64,000 nt of DNA from Echinarachnius parma (Eukaryota > Echinodermata > Echinoidea > Clypeasteroida > Echinarachniidae): positions 1-64,000 of the forward strand of contig JBAMJV010010104.1 of assembly GCA_037951105.1 (NCBI GenBank). The letters are read 5' to 3'. Below the pieces are notes generated by a model that had not been told where the DNA came from, searched no databases, and saw only the letters and a list, made by a program, of their open reading frames with translations. The position numbers and the translations under genes were made by a program. Positions within the stretch are counted from its first letter, which is position 1. Each line of letters begins with the position of its first letter. This document shows positions 43,001-52,948 of the stretch, piece by piece.

Positions 43001-46000
43001 TCTCAACCCATTTCACTTTATCAATGAAAGAAATACAAAATTACAATTTCAATTTTATTTTTGTTTCCAACAAAATATACAAATGAATTACAATCATTTA
43101 CAAAATATGGGAATACATATTGGAAAAAGAGGGATCCACAAACAAGCACTAAGGCTATCTAGATCATACCTCAAAGAACTGCTTCTTTGTGAAGTGTTTG
43201 AGGGCCTGAGTGAAGGTCCAACAATATACCTGAATATCTTCATTACCAAAATGTTCAAAGATAACAAGATAACAATCATAAAAGTGAAGTAACTCAAAGA
43301 ACTACTTCCTTGTGAAGTGTGTGAGGACCGAGTGGAAGGTCCAACAACATACCTGAATGAACGAATATCTTTATTAGCAAAATATCCAAAGCCAACAAGA
43401 TACTGCAATATCTTCAGAATTGAAGGAGGCAGTACAACAAGATGAAGAAGAAGAATCATATAAGAAAAGTTACCTCAAAGAACTGCTTCTTTGTGAAGTG
43501 TTTGAGGGCCTGTGTGAAGCTCTCCTCCGACTGTTGGACGTCTCGCAGGGACTGCTGGGATAGGAATGGTGCATCCTGGGAGTCTGATGTGCCATGGTAC
43601 AGGGAGACTAGCTCGCCAATAGTCATGTTCAGGTTTTCCAGTGAAGAATTGACCTAAAAAATGTTGGATATGATTAAGATATTGATTAAGCAGTGCTCAC
43701 ATGAAGCTAGATGTTTATCGCATAATCAAGTTAGTTACATTACTCCTTAGCTGAGTGTTATTGTCAACATTTCTAATTCTAATCTTTATAACTGGAGTAA
43801 TCATATTGCATGATAGAGCAACTGAAACACTTGCATGGTCGGGCCACTCAAGTTATATTTATTAAACTAACAAATTTTGCTAAGTGAGAAAAATGTGTAT
43901 TCTTCCGTGTAAAGTCTCATCCATGTTAGCAGTTTTGTCCAATAAAGGAAGTGAGCCTATGAATAATAAACAGTTTTAAACAAATAAACAAACAAATAAG
44001 GGGTAAATTTTGTTTAAGGCCACTGAAAATTGAGAGAAAATTATTCTACTTGCCCGACTGGGCTACCATCAAAACAAAAAGTAAATGTGGAGCCGCGACT
44101 TTAACTCAGTAAATAAAATTCCACAAAATGAACATCATAATTGGGTTAATTTACACAAAGGCCATTTGCAGTTCATTACCTTATGATTATCTGACTGGCA
44201 GTGCTCAAGCAGGGACTTGTACTGGCTGTTCGTATGCGATTCCACTGGGGTTAGCTTTGTCAGTTTGTGTGACAGACCTGTATGGTGGAGACTGGGAAAG
44301 AAAAGCAAATACAATATTATTTTGTTAATTTTACTGCTAAAACATATCTATATAATAAATTCATAATTCAAATATATGAATAATGATGAAAGACAACAAA
44401 ATGTCAGGTATAATTTTGCTGTCTATTTGTAGTTATCAACTGACAATGCTCGAGCAGGGATTTGTACTGGCTGTGTGCGATAGGCGCCACCTTGGCCCAA
44501 TTGCAGAAAGAGATGTAATCGATTGTGAAGTTGCAATTAATTGTAAGTCCGATCATCTGACCAAATGCGCACATCTGATTGGTTCAAATGTGCACATTTT
44601 CTGACTTGCAATTAATTGCAATCTTGCAATCAATTGCATCTCTTTTTGCAACGGGACCATTATGTGCCAAATTCTAACAGGACAAAACTTGAACTAACTC
44701 CTTTCATATTTACCTCAACTTGTTTCTGAGCTGGAGCAATGTCCTCCTGGTCTTCTGTGCTCTCTGTAATTCCTCTTCTAGTGCTGCCACATCATCTCTG
44801 CACACAAGATATAGATAAGATTTGGAAATGCTAAAAAGTAGCCCCAGTAAATTTGCATTCAATGCAAAACAAGTGCTGCCATATTATCTCTGCAGACAAG
44901 ATATAGATAAGAGAATTATTGTAGAGCCCTGAATCACCCAATAGTCTCAGTGCACTGTCCAGTTTATCACCCTCTAGCACTCCTTCACCTTGTTGATTTA
45001 TTGCCCTGGTTGGGCAAGTGACTTTTAATTGTACTTGCCCACAATTGATTTTCTCTTGCTCCAGGCGAGACGGCAAGTAACATTAAATAGCCTCGAATCA
45101 ACCAATTTTTCTGAGCTACTCACCAGTCTCTCCTCAGAAATCTCCTCCTCATCTTCAGTGGCTGAAAGCTCCAGTTCGCTTTCAAGTCTAGCATCCCATC
45201 ACTTTGTAATTTACTAGCCCAGGTTGGACAAGTGGCTTGAAACTTGTAATTGCCCGCACTGTCTTTCACTTGCCCTGTGCCCCCAGGCCAGCAGGCAAGT
45301 GGAAATAAAGAGCCATAATTCATCACTTATTCCTGTCTCACTTACTTGAGTCTCTCTTCAGAAAGCTCCTCCTCATCTTCAGTGGCTGAAAGCCTCAGAG
45401 CGCTGTCCAGTTTTTCTCCCTTCTAACACTCCACCACCTTGTTAATTACTTGCCTAGGTCTAGCAAGTGACTTTTAATTGTACTTTCCACAACTGATTTT
45501 CACTTGACCGCAGGTTTTCAGCAGGTTTGTAGAGCACTGAATCACCCAATAGCCTCAGAGCGCTGTCCAGTTTATCTAGCTAGCACTCTAGCATTCCACA
45601 ACACTCATGGTTGGTCAAGTGAATCCAAATGGCAATTGTAAATTGCCCACAACTAATTTTCACCTGCCCCCAGGGCCAGTGGGCAAGTTCTTACTTACTT
45701 GAGTCTCTCCTCAGAAAGCTCCTCCTCATCTTCAGTGGCTGAAAGCCTCAGAGCGCTGTCCAGTTTGTCGCCCTCTAGCACCCCGTCACCAGACGATTCC
45801 AGGGCTTGGAATCTTGGAAGGAAAAAAATAACCAAAATAAAGAATGCAAGGAAATAATTAACTCATAACTCTAAATACTCGGTACAATTCCTTAAACAAA
45901 ATATGGCTAATTGTTGATTAGGATACACACATTTGTTTGCATTTTTCACATTTTTCTTTTCTTTTTTTGTTTTTAGGCTAGTATTGAAATTTCCTTTAAT

Positions 46001-46452
46001 ACATTAATGAATCAATTTCATTCTTCATTATTTTGGACTTACAAATTCATATTACTTATTGAATGTGTTTCTTCTCTTGACTTTGGTAAATCATAACATC
46101 TCAGACAATAAGCACTAGATATCAGTCATCAAAGCAAATTCATGTTCCCATCCTTTTATAAAGTAATTTAGAATTTAAGACAAAGTTTACATTTTTGTTA
46201 TATTCAAATAATTTTCCTCATAAAATTGTAACACTAAGAATAATTTAATTTGTTTAAATAAGATTAATCTTACTCTTTCATCTCATGTTCTGACAAAACA
46301 TTTGCTGGCCCGACGTTGTCGATGAACCAGTCCAGGAAGGGCGCCATGGAGTCGTTCTCAAACATCCAATCAAAGGCCTCGCCCTGCAGGTCATGTGACC
46401 TTGGGTAGTCCAGGTTCTTCAGGGTCTCGACAAATCTCCTTCCACCGCTCAT
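37002..46452 (-). CDS. HAUS3: HAUS3, augmin complex subunit 3 (13 coding exons)
   Basis: Augmin (HAUS) binds existing spindle microtubules and recruits γ-tubulin ring complex for branching nucleation; HAUS3 is a long coiled-coil subunit, with HAUS1, 4 and 5 in one subassembly. Coding exons in transcript order (high to low): 46452-46274, 45812-45699, 44797-44714, 44291-44180, 43653-43474, 42521-42379, 41923-41789, 41152-40969, 39630-39478, 38912-38816, 38427-38283, 37745-37568, 37130-37002. All have AG/GT borders and matching phases, giving 1,833 nt, 610 residues plus stop; human HAUS3 is 603. The N-terminus FVETLKNLDYPRSHDL...FDWMFEND...FLDWF and the C-terminus RERQLFVYFFSEPAQL are diagnostic. 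The start was chosen at the family's Met-Ser-Gly-Gly, 14 nt after an acceptor; a 5' non-coding exon probably lies further upstream. Confidence 0.93.
37200..37352 (-). repeat. HAUS3: partial copy of HAUS3 exon 13 in the last intron
   Basis: The segment reads, on the minus strand, gagatccactgcaatcacga, matching exon 13 (37002-37130), and continues with ttcttcatcgagccgactca. It keeps the exon's 5' and middle parts but not a clean 3' end. Confidence 0.8.
37990..38155 (-). repeat. HAUS3: 170-bp duplication of HAUS3 exon 11 end plus intron
   Basis: gcagctagcttgccttcctg (38109-38128) and the following intron sequence (tcacaatttcaaccaagacc) are a tandem copy of 38160-38310. Only the exon's 3' 30 nt is included, without a proper donor. 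Confidence 0.8.
39735..39795 (-). repeat. HAUS3: partial copy of HAUS3 exon 9
   Basis: gtatgaacgctgcactgtcg followed by atcaactgaataatgcaa repeats the exon 9 acceptor side (39585-39645), with a small internal deletion. Confidence 0.75.
40007..40812 (-). repeat. HAUS3: three extra copies of HAUS3 exon 8
   Basis: Copies at 40007-40156, 40336-40485 and 40664-40812 match the 3' 147 nt of exon 8 (40969-41152). Each keeps the GTATGTT donor, and all are open in the exon's frame (VGMWEQEIPQLLEVNAALQA, then HILSGDYNLKI). The first 37 nt of the exon and its good acceptor are absent; a weak AG lies before the first two copies such that each would be exactly 150 nt. A piece of the missing 5' part recurs alone at 41280-41340. 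Confidence 0.9.
42615..42865 (-). repeat. HAUS3: two degenerate copies of HAUS3 exon 6
   Basis: 42615-42690 and 42785-42865 carry agcaatgccctac/agg, tagcgag(a/t)(c/g)cc and tgtc/taacag blocks of exon 6 (42379-42521) at the intron side facing exon 5. Confidence 0.75.
43165..43355 (-). repeat. HAUS3: two partial copies of HAUS3 exon 5 donor end
   Basis: caaagaactgcttctttgtg at 43172 and caaagaactacttccttgtg at 43295 repeat exon 5's 3' end (43476-43510). Both are followed by 'aaggtccaacaa(t/c)ataccTGAAT', so these two copies share a younger duplication. Confidence 0.8.
44425..44490 (-). repeat. HAUS3: partial copy of HAUS3 exon 4
   Basis: caatgctcgagcagggattt then gtactggctgtg matches the 3' half of exon 4 (44195-44250). 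It is directly followed by a MITE. Confidence 0.7.
44492..44659. mobile_element. 168-bp hairpin MITE in HAUS3 intron 3
   Basis: ttggcccaattgcagaaaga pairs with tctttttgcaacgggaccat; the inner ttgcaattaattg tracts also pair. It is non-coding. Confidence 0.7.
44925..45615 (-). repeat. HAUS3: four degenerate copies of HAUS3 exon 2
   Basis: 45347-45440 and 45121-45200 match most of exon 2 (ctcctcatcttcagtggctg, 20 nt identical). 45538-45600 and 44930-44990 keep only the 'gcgctgtccagttt' half after gaatcacccaatag. All lie in the intron between exons 2 and 3. A G/C-containing 'ttgccc…gggcaagt' spacer repeats with them, so the duplicated unit is roughly 190-370 bp. Confidence 0.85.
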
Positions 46453-46534
46453 CTTTGCACTGGTTCTAAAAAAGACAAGGCGATAGCCGTAAAGTGTCTC
46501 GCCCACTTTCGACATTCATGCAATATTGGACCTC

Positions 46535-46877
46535 ATTTGACCTTTGACCCCAGAATATCATGGAGACCAATATAGGGCACCTACCAATCAAATTTGGTTA
46601 CAAACGAATGCAGGGTTGGAAAGTTATCAACCCTAATAAGACTCTTGCATGTAAAATTTCACATTGGACCTCATTGGACCTTTGACCTACTTATGTGACC
46701 TTTGACCCCAGAATATCATGCAGGCCAATATAGGGCACCTACCAATCAAGTTTGGTTACAAACAGATGCAGGGTTGGAAAGTTATCAACCCTAATAGACT
46801 TACAGGTAAAATTTCACATTGGATATCATTTGAGCTTTGACCTACTTATGTGACCTTTGACCCTTTGACCCCAGAAT
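46535..46877 (+). repeat. 158-bp tandem repeat upstream of HAUS3
   Basis: Two full units and the start of a third, marked by gggcacctaccaatcaa at about 46577 and 46735. Each unit begins with tgacctttgaccccagaat. The third unit continues after the LINE at 51515 (atcatggaggccaatatagg). TGACCTTTGACC is a perfect DR1 arrangement of nuclear-receptor half-sites (complement GGTCAAAGGTCA); whether it is used is unknown. Confidence 0.85.
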
Positions 46878-47481
46878 TGGTTTGTGAGGGCGCTGTACAG
46901 CAGGCAACATGGGCATATTAAAGTGCTCCTGATTAATTTTTCTTTAAGTCAAAATTTTCACTTTTAGTCCTTGATTTCGGATATTATATTTGTGGATTCA
47001 GCACATTGATCATTTGGATTTCCAAGATTGATGAAGATTGAGACTGGATGGCATGAAAATCAGCTGGATTTTGATGGATGTTTTTCTCAGCAACCTGTAT
47101 GTATAAGCATGTTCATATGGTCAGCACATTACTACAGTCCCATCTACACATACTCATGTGATGCTGATATTATGTTGTCATTCAATTGTTTGAGGCCTTT
47201 TATGACTTTGACAAACTCATATTGAGTAATTGATTACTTGATACTCTTATGTACAAGGACGGAGAAGTAAATAATAGACTTTTGATGGACATTCAGGAGT
47301 GTGACTTCTAAATGTTGAAAGGTAGAATTTAATTCGACTTTGGTCGAAGCTACACCACTTTGTCTTTGCTGTCTCGTATGCAGGTCAACCCATTTATATT
47401 GCAACTTCATACTATCACTCGACATATTACTTGTTGATGATCGCTGTTTGAATTTGATTGAAGCACAAACTCATTTTCGAG

Positions 47482-48513
47482 ATGGAGGAGGGTCAGAGAA
47501 ACAGATTTTCAAAGCGTTCCAAAGCTGGTAGTAATGCCAGTAGAAGCCCAGATAATGAGCCAAATCCTCGCAATCCATGTGGCGGTACATGTGGATCACA
47601 TTTGACGGATGATGATGACAGTATCGAATGTGAAAGGTGTGATAGATGGTTTTGTACCAAATGTAGTTCCCTGTCAACAGAGGAGTTTGAGCTGTTCACC
47701 AAAGTCTCTGCGGCCCATTGGTATTGCCACCATTGCGAGATGAAAGCACTAGAAGCAGTAAAAACCGACCAAATTGTGGAGGAACGCTGCAAGCAATTTC
47801 TCGGAGGAACCCTGGAAAGACTCGATAAACTAGAAGCTCTGGGGAACAGATGGTCAAGGGTGGAGGAAATGTACCAGCAGCTTGAAGCTGACATGAAAGA
47901 TCTAAAGGCTACGCTTCAACAGAAAGATGACACGCAACAACATAGGAGTGTGCAAGATGATGTACTGGCCTCAACTGTGCATTCGCTTTTTCAAGAATGT
48001 GCTGCAGAAGAACACGAAAAAGAAAGAAGGAAGCACAACATCATCATTCAAGGCATGGCGGAATTCAAATCTGAAGATGGTAAGGAGAGACTCTACTATG
48101 ATACTGGTGGGGTTCGCGAGGTGCTAGACTACCTGGAAGTTGACAGAGACGTGAAACGTGTTCTGCGGTTGGGGAGAAGGAATCTTGATAACGATGCAAG
48201 ACCACGTCCTCTGTTGGTGGAATTTTCTAGCCCCGAGTCGAGCAGTGATGCAAAGAGGAAAGCCAGCAAGTTGCGATTTGGATCCAATGACCTTAAGAAG
48301 CTCTACATCCAACAAGACTTGACAAAAAAAGAACGTGTGTCAAGAAACAATCTGGTCCAAGAGATGAAAAGGAGACAAAGTGAAGGGGACAGAAATTGGG
48401 TTATTCGAGGAGACAAACTTGTTCGAAGAAAGGAGCTATCAACTCGGTCATCACTGAACAAGGAAGCCGAGGATGGTCCTCCCAAGAGCCCACAGCCCTT
48501 TCAGAGAGAATAA
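47482..48513 (+). CDS. LINE ORF1 protein with PHD-like zinc finger
   Basis: 343 residues from ATG 47482 (an in-frame TTG lies 24 nt upstream but the ATG is preferred). After a basic Ser-rich leader, residues about 30-90 form a PHD-type finger: C..TC...(12)..C..C...W.C..C, then H WYCHHC. A coiled-coil region follows (TLERLDKLEALGNRWSRVEE onward), then a basic domain (RKHNIIIQGMAE...VKRVLRLGRRN) resembling the RRM/CTD-like part of LINE ORF1 proteins. Such PHD-bearing ORF1s are known in CR1/L2-type LINEs; the protein binds RNA and helps form the retrotransposition particle. It overlaps ORF2 by 41 nt. Confidence 0.85.
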   Translation: MEEGQRNRFSKRSKAGSNASRSPDNEPNPRNPCGGTCGSHLTDDDDSIECERCDRWFCTKCSSLSTEEFELFTKVSAAHWYCHHCEMKALEAVKTDQIVEERCKQFLGGTLERLDKLEALGNRWSRVEEMYQQLEADMKDLKATLQQKDDTQQHRSVQDDVLASTVHSLFQECAAEEHEKERRKHNIIIQGMAEFKSEDGKERLYYDTGGVREVLDYLEVDRDVKRVLRLGRRNLDNDARPRPLLVEFSSPESSSDAKRKASKLRFGSNDLKKLYIQQDLTKKERVSRNNLVQEMKRRQSEGDRNWVIRGDKLVRRKELSTRSSLNKEAEDGPPKSPQPFQRE

Positions 48514-51418
48514 CCAACACAAGGCATCAAATAACTGTGTAAATACTGAAGTTTTTAACCAAGACCAATTGTCATGTATGTACAGCAATGTTGATTCTCT
48601 ACTTAACAAGAAGACTGAATTAGAAGCGAGAATTGCTATTGTGGATCCAGATATTATTGCTTTGGTAGAGATATTTCCTAAAAACTCAGCATTACCAGTG
48701 GAAGAAAGTGAACTTCAGTTTCCTGGTTACAATATGTTCCTGCCTACAAGAAGTCATAGAGGCATAGTAATATATGTAAAGAAGAATTTACAAGTAAAAC
48801 AAGTTATTTTTGAAGACATTGACTTTGAAGAAAACGTCTGGTGCAAATTTGTTTGTGGATCACAAGATATTCTTTTTGGATGTATTTACAGAAGCCCAAA
48901 CAGTACTGTTTCTAATGATGAATCCCTATCACGCCTCATACATGAAGTGGGAAAGTCACCCTCTAACTTGTTCATCGTCGGCGACTTTAACTTACCAAAT
49001 ATCAACTGGCAGATTCCTGCAGTATCTGGAACCGGGAGTAGATATGCCAGTGATTTTATAGACTTACTCCAAGACCATTTTTTGTCACAGCTAGTTGAAG
49101 AACCAACACGGAAAAGAGAAGGGCAGAAGTCGAATGTTCTGGACCTAGTTATCACAAATCAAGAGGACTTGGTGGACTGCCTTGAAGTTTCATCACCAGT
49201 TGGAAAAAGTGACCACATGATTTTGAAGTTTAGACTGATCATTCCAGGCAGCATTCATCGATTAACAAATACAGAACACTTTGCATATTTTAAAGGTGAT
49301 TATGATGGCATGAGGAAATATGTAGAGATCAACGATATCTTTCATACGACGGACACGGTCGAAGATCTTGTTAGCTCCATTGAGATGTTAACAAATAGAT
49401 TTGTACCAAAAGTTAGAGCTAGATCAAAGCAGCAACCACTATGGATGAATAGTAAAGTGAAACAAGCTGTAAAAACTAAACACAAAGCTTGGAACCGTTT
49501 CCAGAAGACAGAGAACGAGCTTGATAGAGTTACTTTCAATAAGGCAAGGAATGATGCAACAAAGGAAGTTGTAAGTGCAAAGAAGTCATTTGAAAGTAAA
49601 CTAACATCAGAAGTTAAGACAAATCCCAAAAGCTTCTGGAGATATGTGCAAAGCAAAACTAAAACCAAGCAAGGAATTGGAACCCTGGAGAAATCTGACG
49701 GATCCACAGCAGAATCGGACAAAGACAAAGCAGAAATGCTGAACAGATTCTTTACTTCAGTTTTCACAGTGGAGGATGTAACCAATGTTCCGGATTTTGA
49801 ATCTAGAGTTCATGGTACAAGTATCGAAACAATAACCTTTACCGAAGAGAAGGTTAAGGAAATGATCTCAAAACTGGATCAGTCAAAATCTGCAGGACCT
49901 GATCAAGTGCATAATCGTATCCTGAAAGAACTGGTGGATTACATCTCTAAGCCCCTGGCCAACCTGTTTACCAAGTCTCTATCCATAGGTGTAGTACCTG
50001 ACTCCTGGAAAGAAGCAAATGTGACCCCGATTTATAAAAAGGGAGATAAGAGAAAACCAGGAAACTATCGCCCAGTGAGTTTAACGAGCGTTCTCTCCAA
50101 ACTGATGGAAACCATTGTAAGAGATGAGATTGTCAAGTACATGAACTCCAACTCGCTGTTTGCGAATGAGCAATATGGTTTTAGGAAAGGCAGATCTTGT
50201 GCAACACAGTTGTTGGATGTGACAGAAAACTGGACAAAAGTGCTAGACGAGAAAGGAAGCATAGACTGTATTTATCTGGACTACAGCAAGGCTTTCGATA
50301 AGGTCCCACACACCAGACTATTGAAAAAGGTAGAGGCATACGGCATAGTAGGTAACCTACTGAACTGGATCCAATCTTTTCTAAGAGGCAGAATACAACG
50401 GGTAGTCATCAACAATGTCTCGTCATCTCAATCGTCAGTCGCTAGTGGTGTCCCACAAGGCAGCGTGTTGGGGCCAGTTCTCTTCCTGCTGTATGTTAAC
50501 GACATTCCTGAAGTACTTCAAGGACGAGGATGCCAGATTAGACTCTTCGCAGATGATACAAAACTTTATTCACCAATAAACAGCATCTCTGATGGAAGAA
50601 ACCTGCAAGCTGAGCAAACCAGACTGCAAGAATGGTCTCGCCAGTGGCAACTCCCTTTCAACCAAGAAAAGTGTAAGGTCGTTCATTATGGTCAGAACAA
50701 TCCATGCTGTGAATACTCTATGAACGCAGAGGGCGATTCCATCCCTGCAGTACAGCTTGAAAAGGATCTTGGAGTTACATTCGACCAAAAGATGTCATTT
50801 TCTCATCATGTAGACATTATTAGTGCTTCGGCAAACCGCAAACTTGGAGTCATCAAACGAACCTTTTCCACAATGGACGAGAAAGGCTTCATGCACCTGT
50901 ACAAATCAATTGTAAGACCAGCCCTTGAATATTGTTCCACAGTATGGCACCCATACTTTAAGAAAGACATTACGAAAATTGAAAAGGTTCAGCGGCGGGC
51001 AACTCGACTAGTGCACTCATTGAGACAACTGAGTTATGAAGAGAGACTGAAATACTTAAATTTGCCATCACTTGCCTACCGACGCCATAGAGCAGATATG
51101 ATCCAGATATACAAAATAATACACAGTCTTGACGATCTTCACCCATCAAAGCTGTTTAATATTTCATCCGGAAGCAGAACTAGAGGTCACCAGTACAAAC
51201 TGCAGAAGAAACACGTCAATTTAAAGTTGAGGCAGTGTTCTTTTTCACAGAGAGTGATTAACGAATGGAACAGTCTACCCTTGCATGTTGTAGAAAGCTC
51301 GTCTATAAATGTTTTCAAATCCAACCTGGAGAGATTTTGGTCTGTAAAAAGAGACAAATTCAGTCTTGATGAAGGTTTTGCCTGCCCATGTTCATCATCT
51401 GCTGTACAGCGTCACTAA
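48473..51418 (+). CDS. LINE ORF2: AP-endonuclease and reverse transcriptase
   Basis: 981 residues. N-terminal apurinic-type endonuclease: YSNVDSLLNKKTELEARI, CIYRSPNS, FIVGDFNLPNINW and KSDHMILKF contain the usual Asn, Asp-Phe-Asn and Ser-Asp-His catalytic motifs; the usual catalytic TE(T/S)W is replaced here by VEIF. The reverse transcriptase follows: PIYKKGDKRKPGNYRPVSLT, IYLDYSKAFDKVPH, GVPQGSVLGPVLFLLYVNDI and the FADDTKLYS active site. The C-terminal thumb region includes YCSTVWHPYF and ends ...SSAVQRH. The ATG lies inside ORF1 in the +1 frame, so translation by re-initiation or coupling is likely. The family is CR1/L2-like; exact clade needs a tree. Confidence 0.92.
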   Translation: MVLPRAHSPFRENNQHKASNNCVNTEVFNQDQLSCMYSNVDSLLNKKTELEARIAIVDPDIIALVEIFPKNSALPVEESELQFPGYNMFLPTRSHRGIVIYVKKNLQVKQVIFEDIDFEENVWCKFVCGSQDILFGCIYRSPNSTVSNDESLSRLIHEVGKSPSNLFIVGDFNLPNINWQIPAVSGTGSRYASDFIDLLQDHFLSQLVEEPTRKREGQKSNVLDLVITNQEDLVDCLEVSSPVGKSDHMILKFRLIIPGSIHRLTNTEHFAYFKGDYDGMRKYVEINDIFHTTDTVEDLVSSIEMLTNRFVPKVRARSKQQPLWMNSKVKQAVKTKHKAWNRFQKTENELDRVTFNKARNDATKEVVSAKKSFESKLTSEVKTNPKSFWRYVQSKTKTKQGIGTLEKSDGSTAESDKDKAEMLNRFFTSVFTVEDVTNVPDFESRVHGTSIETITFTEEKVKEMISKLDQSKSAGPDQVHNRILKELVDYISKPLANLFTKSLSIGVVPDSWKEANVTPIYKKGDKRKPGNYRPVSLTSVLSKLMETIVRDEIVKYMNSNSLFANEQYGFRKGRSCATQLLDVTENWTKVLDEKGSIDCIYLDYSKAFDKVPHTRLLKKVEAYGIVGNLLNWIQSFLRGRIQRVVINNVSSSQSSVASGVPQGSVLGPVLFLLYVNDIPEVLQGRGCQIRLFADDTKLYSPINSISDGRNLQAEQTRLQEWSRQWQLPFNQEKCKVVHYGQNNPCCEYSMNAEGDSIPAVQLEKDLGVTFDQKMSFSHHVDIISASANRKLGVIKRTFSTMDEKGFMHLYKSIVRPALEYCSTVWHPYFKKDITKIEKVQRRATRLVHSLRQLSYEERLKYLNLPSLAYRRHRADMIQIYKIIHSLDDLHPSKLFNISSGSRTRGHQYKLQKKHVNLKLRQCSFSQRVINEWNSLPLHVVESSSINVFKSNLERFWSVKRDKFSLDEGFACPCSSSAVQRH

Positions 51419-51595
51419 TCGCACAGAAGTTCAGACCTACTCTGATGTCAACGAGGGGCAAATAAGTTTGTAAAACTTTATAAGCCCACATCCAAGGTAT
51501 ATATCCAAGGTATATATCATGGAGGCCAATATAGGGCATCTACCAATCAAGTTTGGTTACACACAGATGCAGGGTTGGAAAGTTATCAACCCTAA

Positions 51596-51834
51596 TATCC
51601 AGAGTCGATTTACTAGTTCTGATGGGCAAACAATTCTGAAATATCGGCACTTTTTTTAGCAACAAAGTGTGTGATGTGAAATGGCCAAAATAAAACAAGA
51701 GCAAGTGCGCTACTGCACACTCGCACTTGTGTAGGCTACAGTGTATATCGGCCATTTCAGGTTCCGGACTATCACACAGCTATTGCTAAAAAAGTGTCGA
51801 CATTTCAAAACTAAAACTAAATCGACTCTGGATA
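51596..51834. mobile_element. 239-bp fold-back MITE
   Basis: tatccagagtcgattta pairs with taaatcgactctggata at the ends, and the arms keep pairing inward (tcggcactttttttagcaac against gctaaaaaagtgtcga). It inserted in the third 158-bp repeat unit downstream of the LINE. Confidence 0.8.
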
Positions 51835-52549
51835 CAAAGATAACCATGATAATGATCCCATATTCTGAATAGTGTACAAACTCGGCCCGGGTAAGAAATA
51901 CATTCTGGTATGATTTATTTCATGTTTTTTGTCTGCAAAAAAAAGTTTGTATAGCATGTATGGTAGGTGTACTACACATCGGACTGTTTTTAATATCGGC
52001 ACCCCGCGTAATATTTGTTTTTGCGCGTGTTGTAAAACATTGCGCATGAGATGATGCGCGCTACCCTTAGAAACTGAACTGGTCGAAATTTTGAGGAGAA
52101 ATAATGCGTAGATCGTCCGCTACGAGTAATACAAGTAAATAGGATAAATAATACCAACATCGCACAAGAAATTTTGAGTTGCGTGCATTGTCAATGAGGG
52201 TTGAGGGGGTGACGGTATTAAAAACACTTCGAACTCGTGAAGCCAAAAAACAACACGCGCGTTTGAGTGCGATATCTCAAAATATGATTAATATATCGCA
52301 AATCTGATCATCGCATCGGAATCTGCACTATTTTCTCAATATGTGGGTACAATTTCAAGAAATTTGAATGATTTTTAAGTCTTAAACTGTCGGAAATGTT
52401 TTAGGGTGCCGATGCGGGGGTCACTCAATCATAAACAGAAATAAATGTTATGTCTCTACATACAATGTCAATATCTCGTCTGTCAGTTCTGAACTACTGA
52501 TATGATAAAAGTTAAAAGTTAAAACTTGTAAAGCCTAAAGGCTAAAGAG
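51835..52549. other. no recognisable feature
   Basis: AT-rich with a few CpG-containing patches (52015-52065). No conserved frame is seen. Confidence 0.5.
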
Positions 52550-52940
52550 TAAAGGTGCACCTGTAAACTCCACAAAAATTAATTTGAGCTTCCACATTTC
52601 TCTTCTAGTACCATGTTGTTTGGCTTAAATGGTAAGACTAAGAGAAGAATGAAATAGGGTTAGATTTTTTCAATTTTTTTAGTATGATATCTATCATTGA
52701 TAATCATTCAGCTCAAGAGCGTTAATGAATGGTCATAAACCTCGAATAAACGTCATACAGTAATTCGTTTTAAAAGCCGACGGAAATGTTCGCTTTTTTA
52801 ACCAGGAAAGCAGTGTTCTTTTTCGATGAAACTTTCACACATGATTCAGACATATTTTAAAATGATTTTGGTATATAGATACAATTGAAGTCTCAAATGT
52901 CATTTTGGGCAATATCTGACACTTTACAGGTGCACCTTTA
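52550..52940 (+). mobile_element. 391-bp MITE with perfect 18-bp ends
   Basis: The terminal repeat taaaggtgcacctgtaaa is matched exactly, inverted, at 52923-52940. The outer TA may be the target duplication. Related to the decayed copy at 1913-2270. Confidence 0.85.
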
Positions 52941-52948
52941 AAGATGAA

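Larger units (their letters stand above)
46878..51515 (+). mobile_element. full-length CR1/L2-type LINE
   Basis: A 4.6-kb element with a 5' UTR of about 600 bp, two intact ORFs and a 3' UTR of about 95 bp ending in a short tandem repeat (atccaaggtat twice), as CR1-like LINEs do instead of poly-A. It splits the third unit of a 158-bp tandem repeat between ccccagaat and atcatggagg, which defines both borders. No disabling change is seen in either ORF, so insertion is probably recent. Confidence 0.9.
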
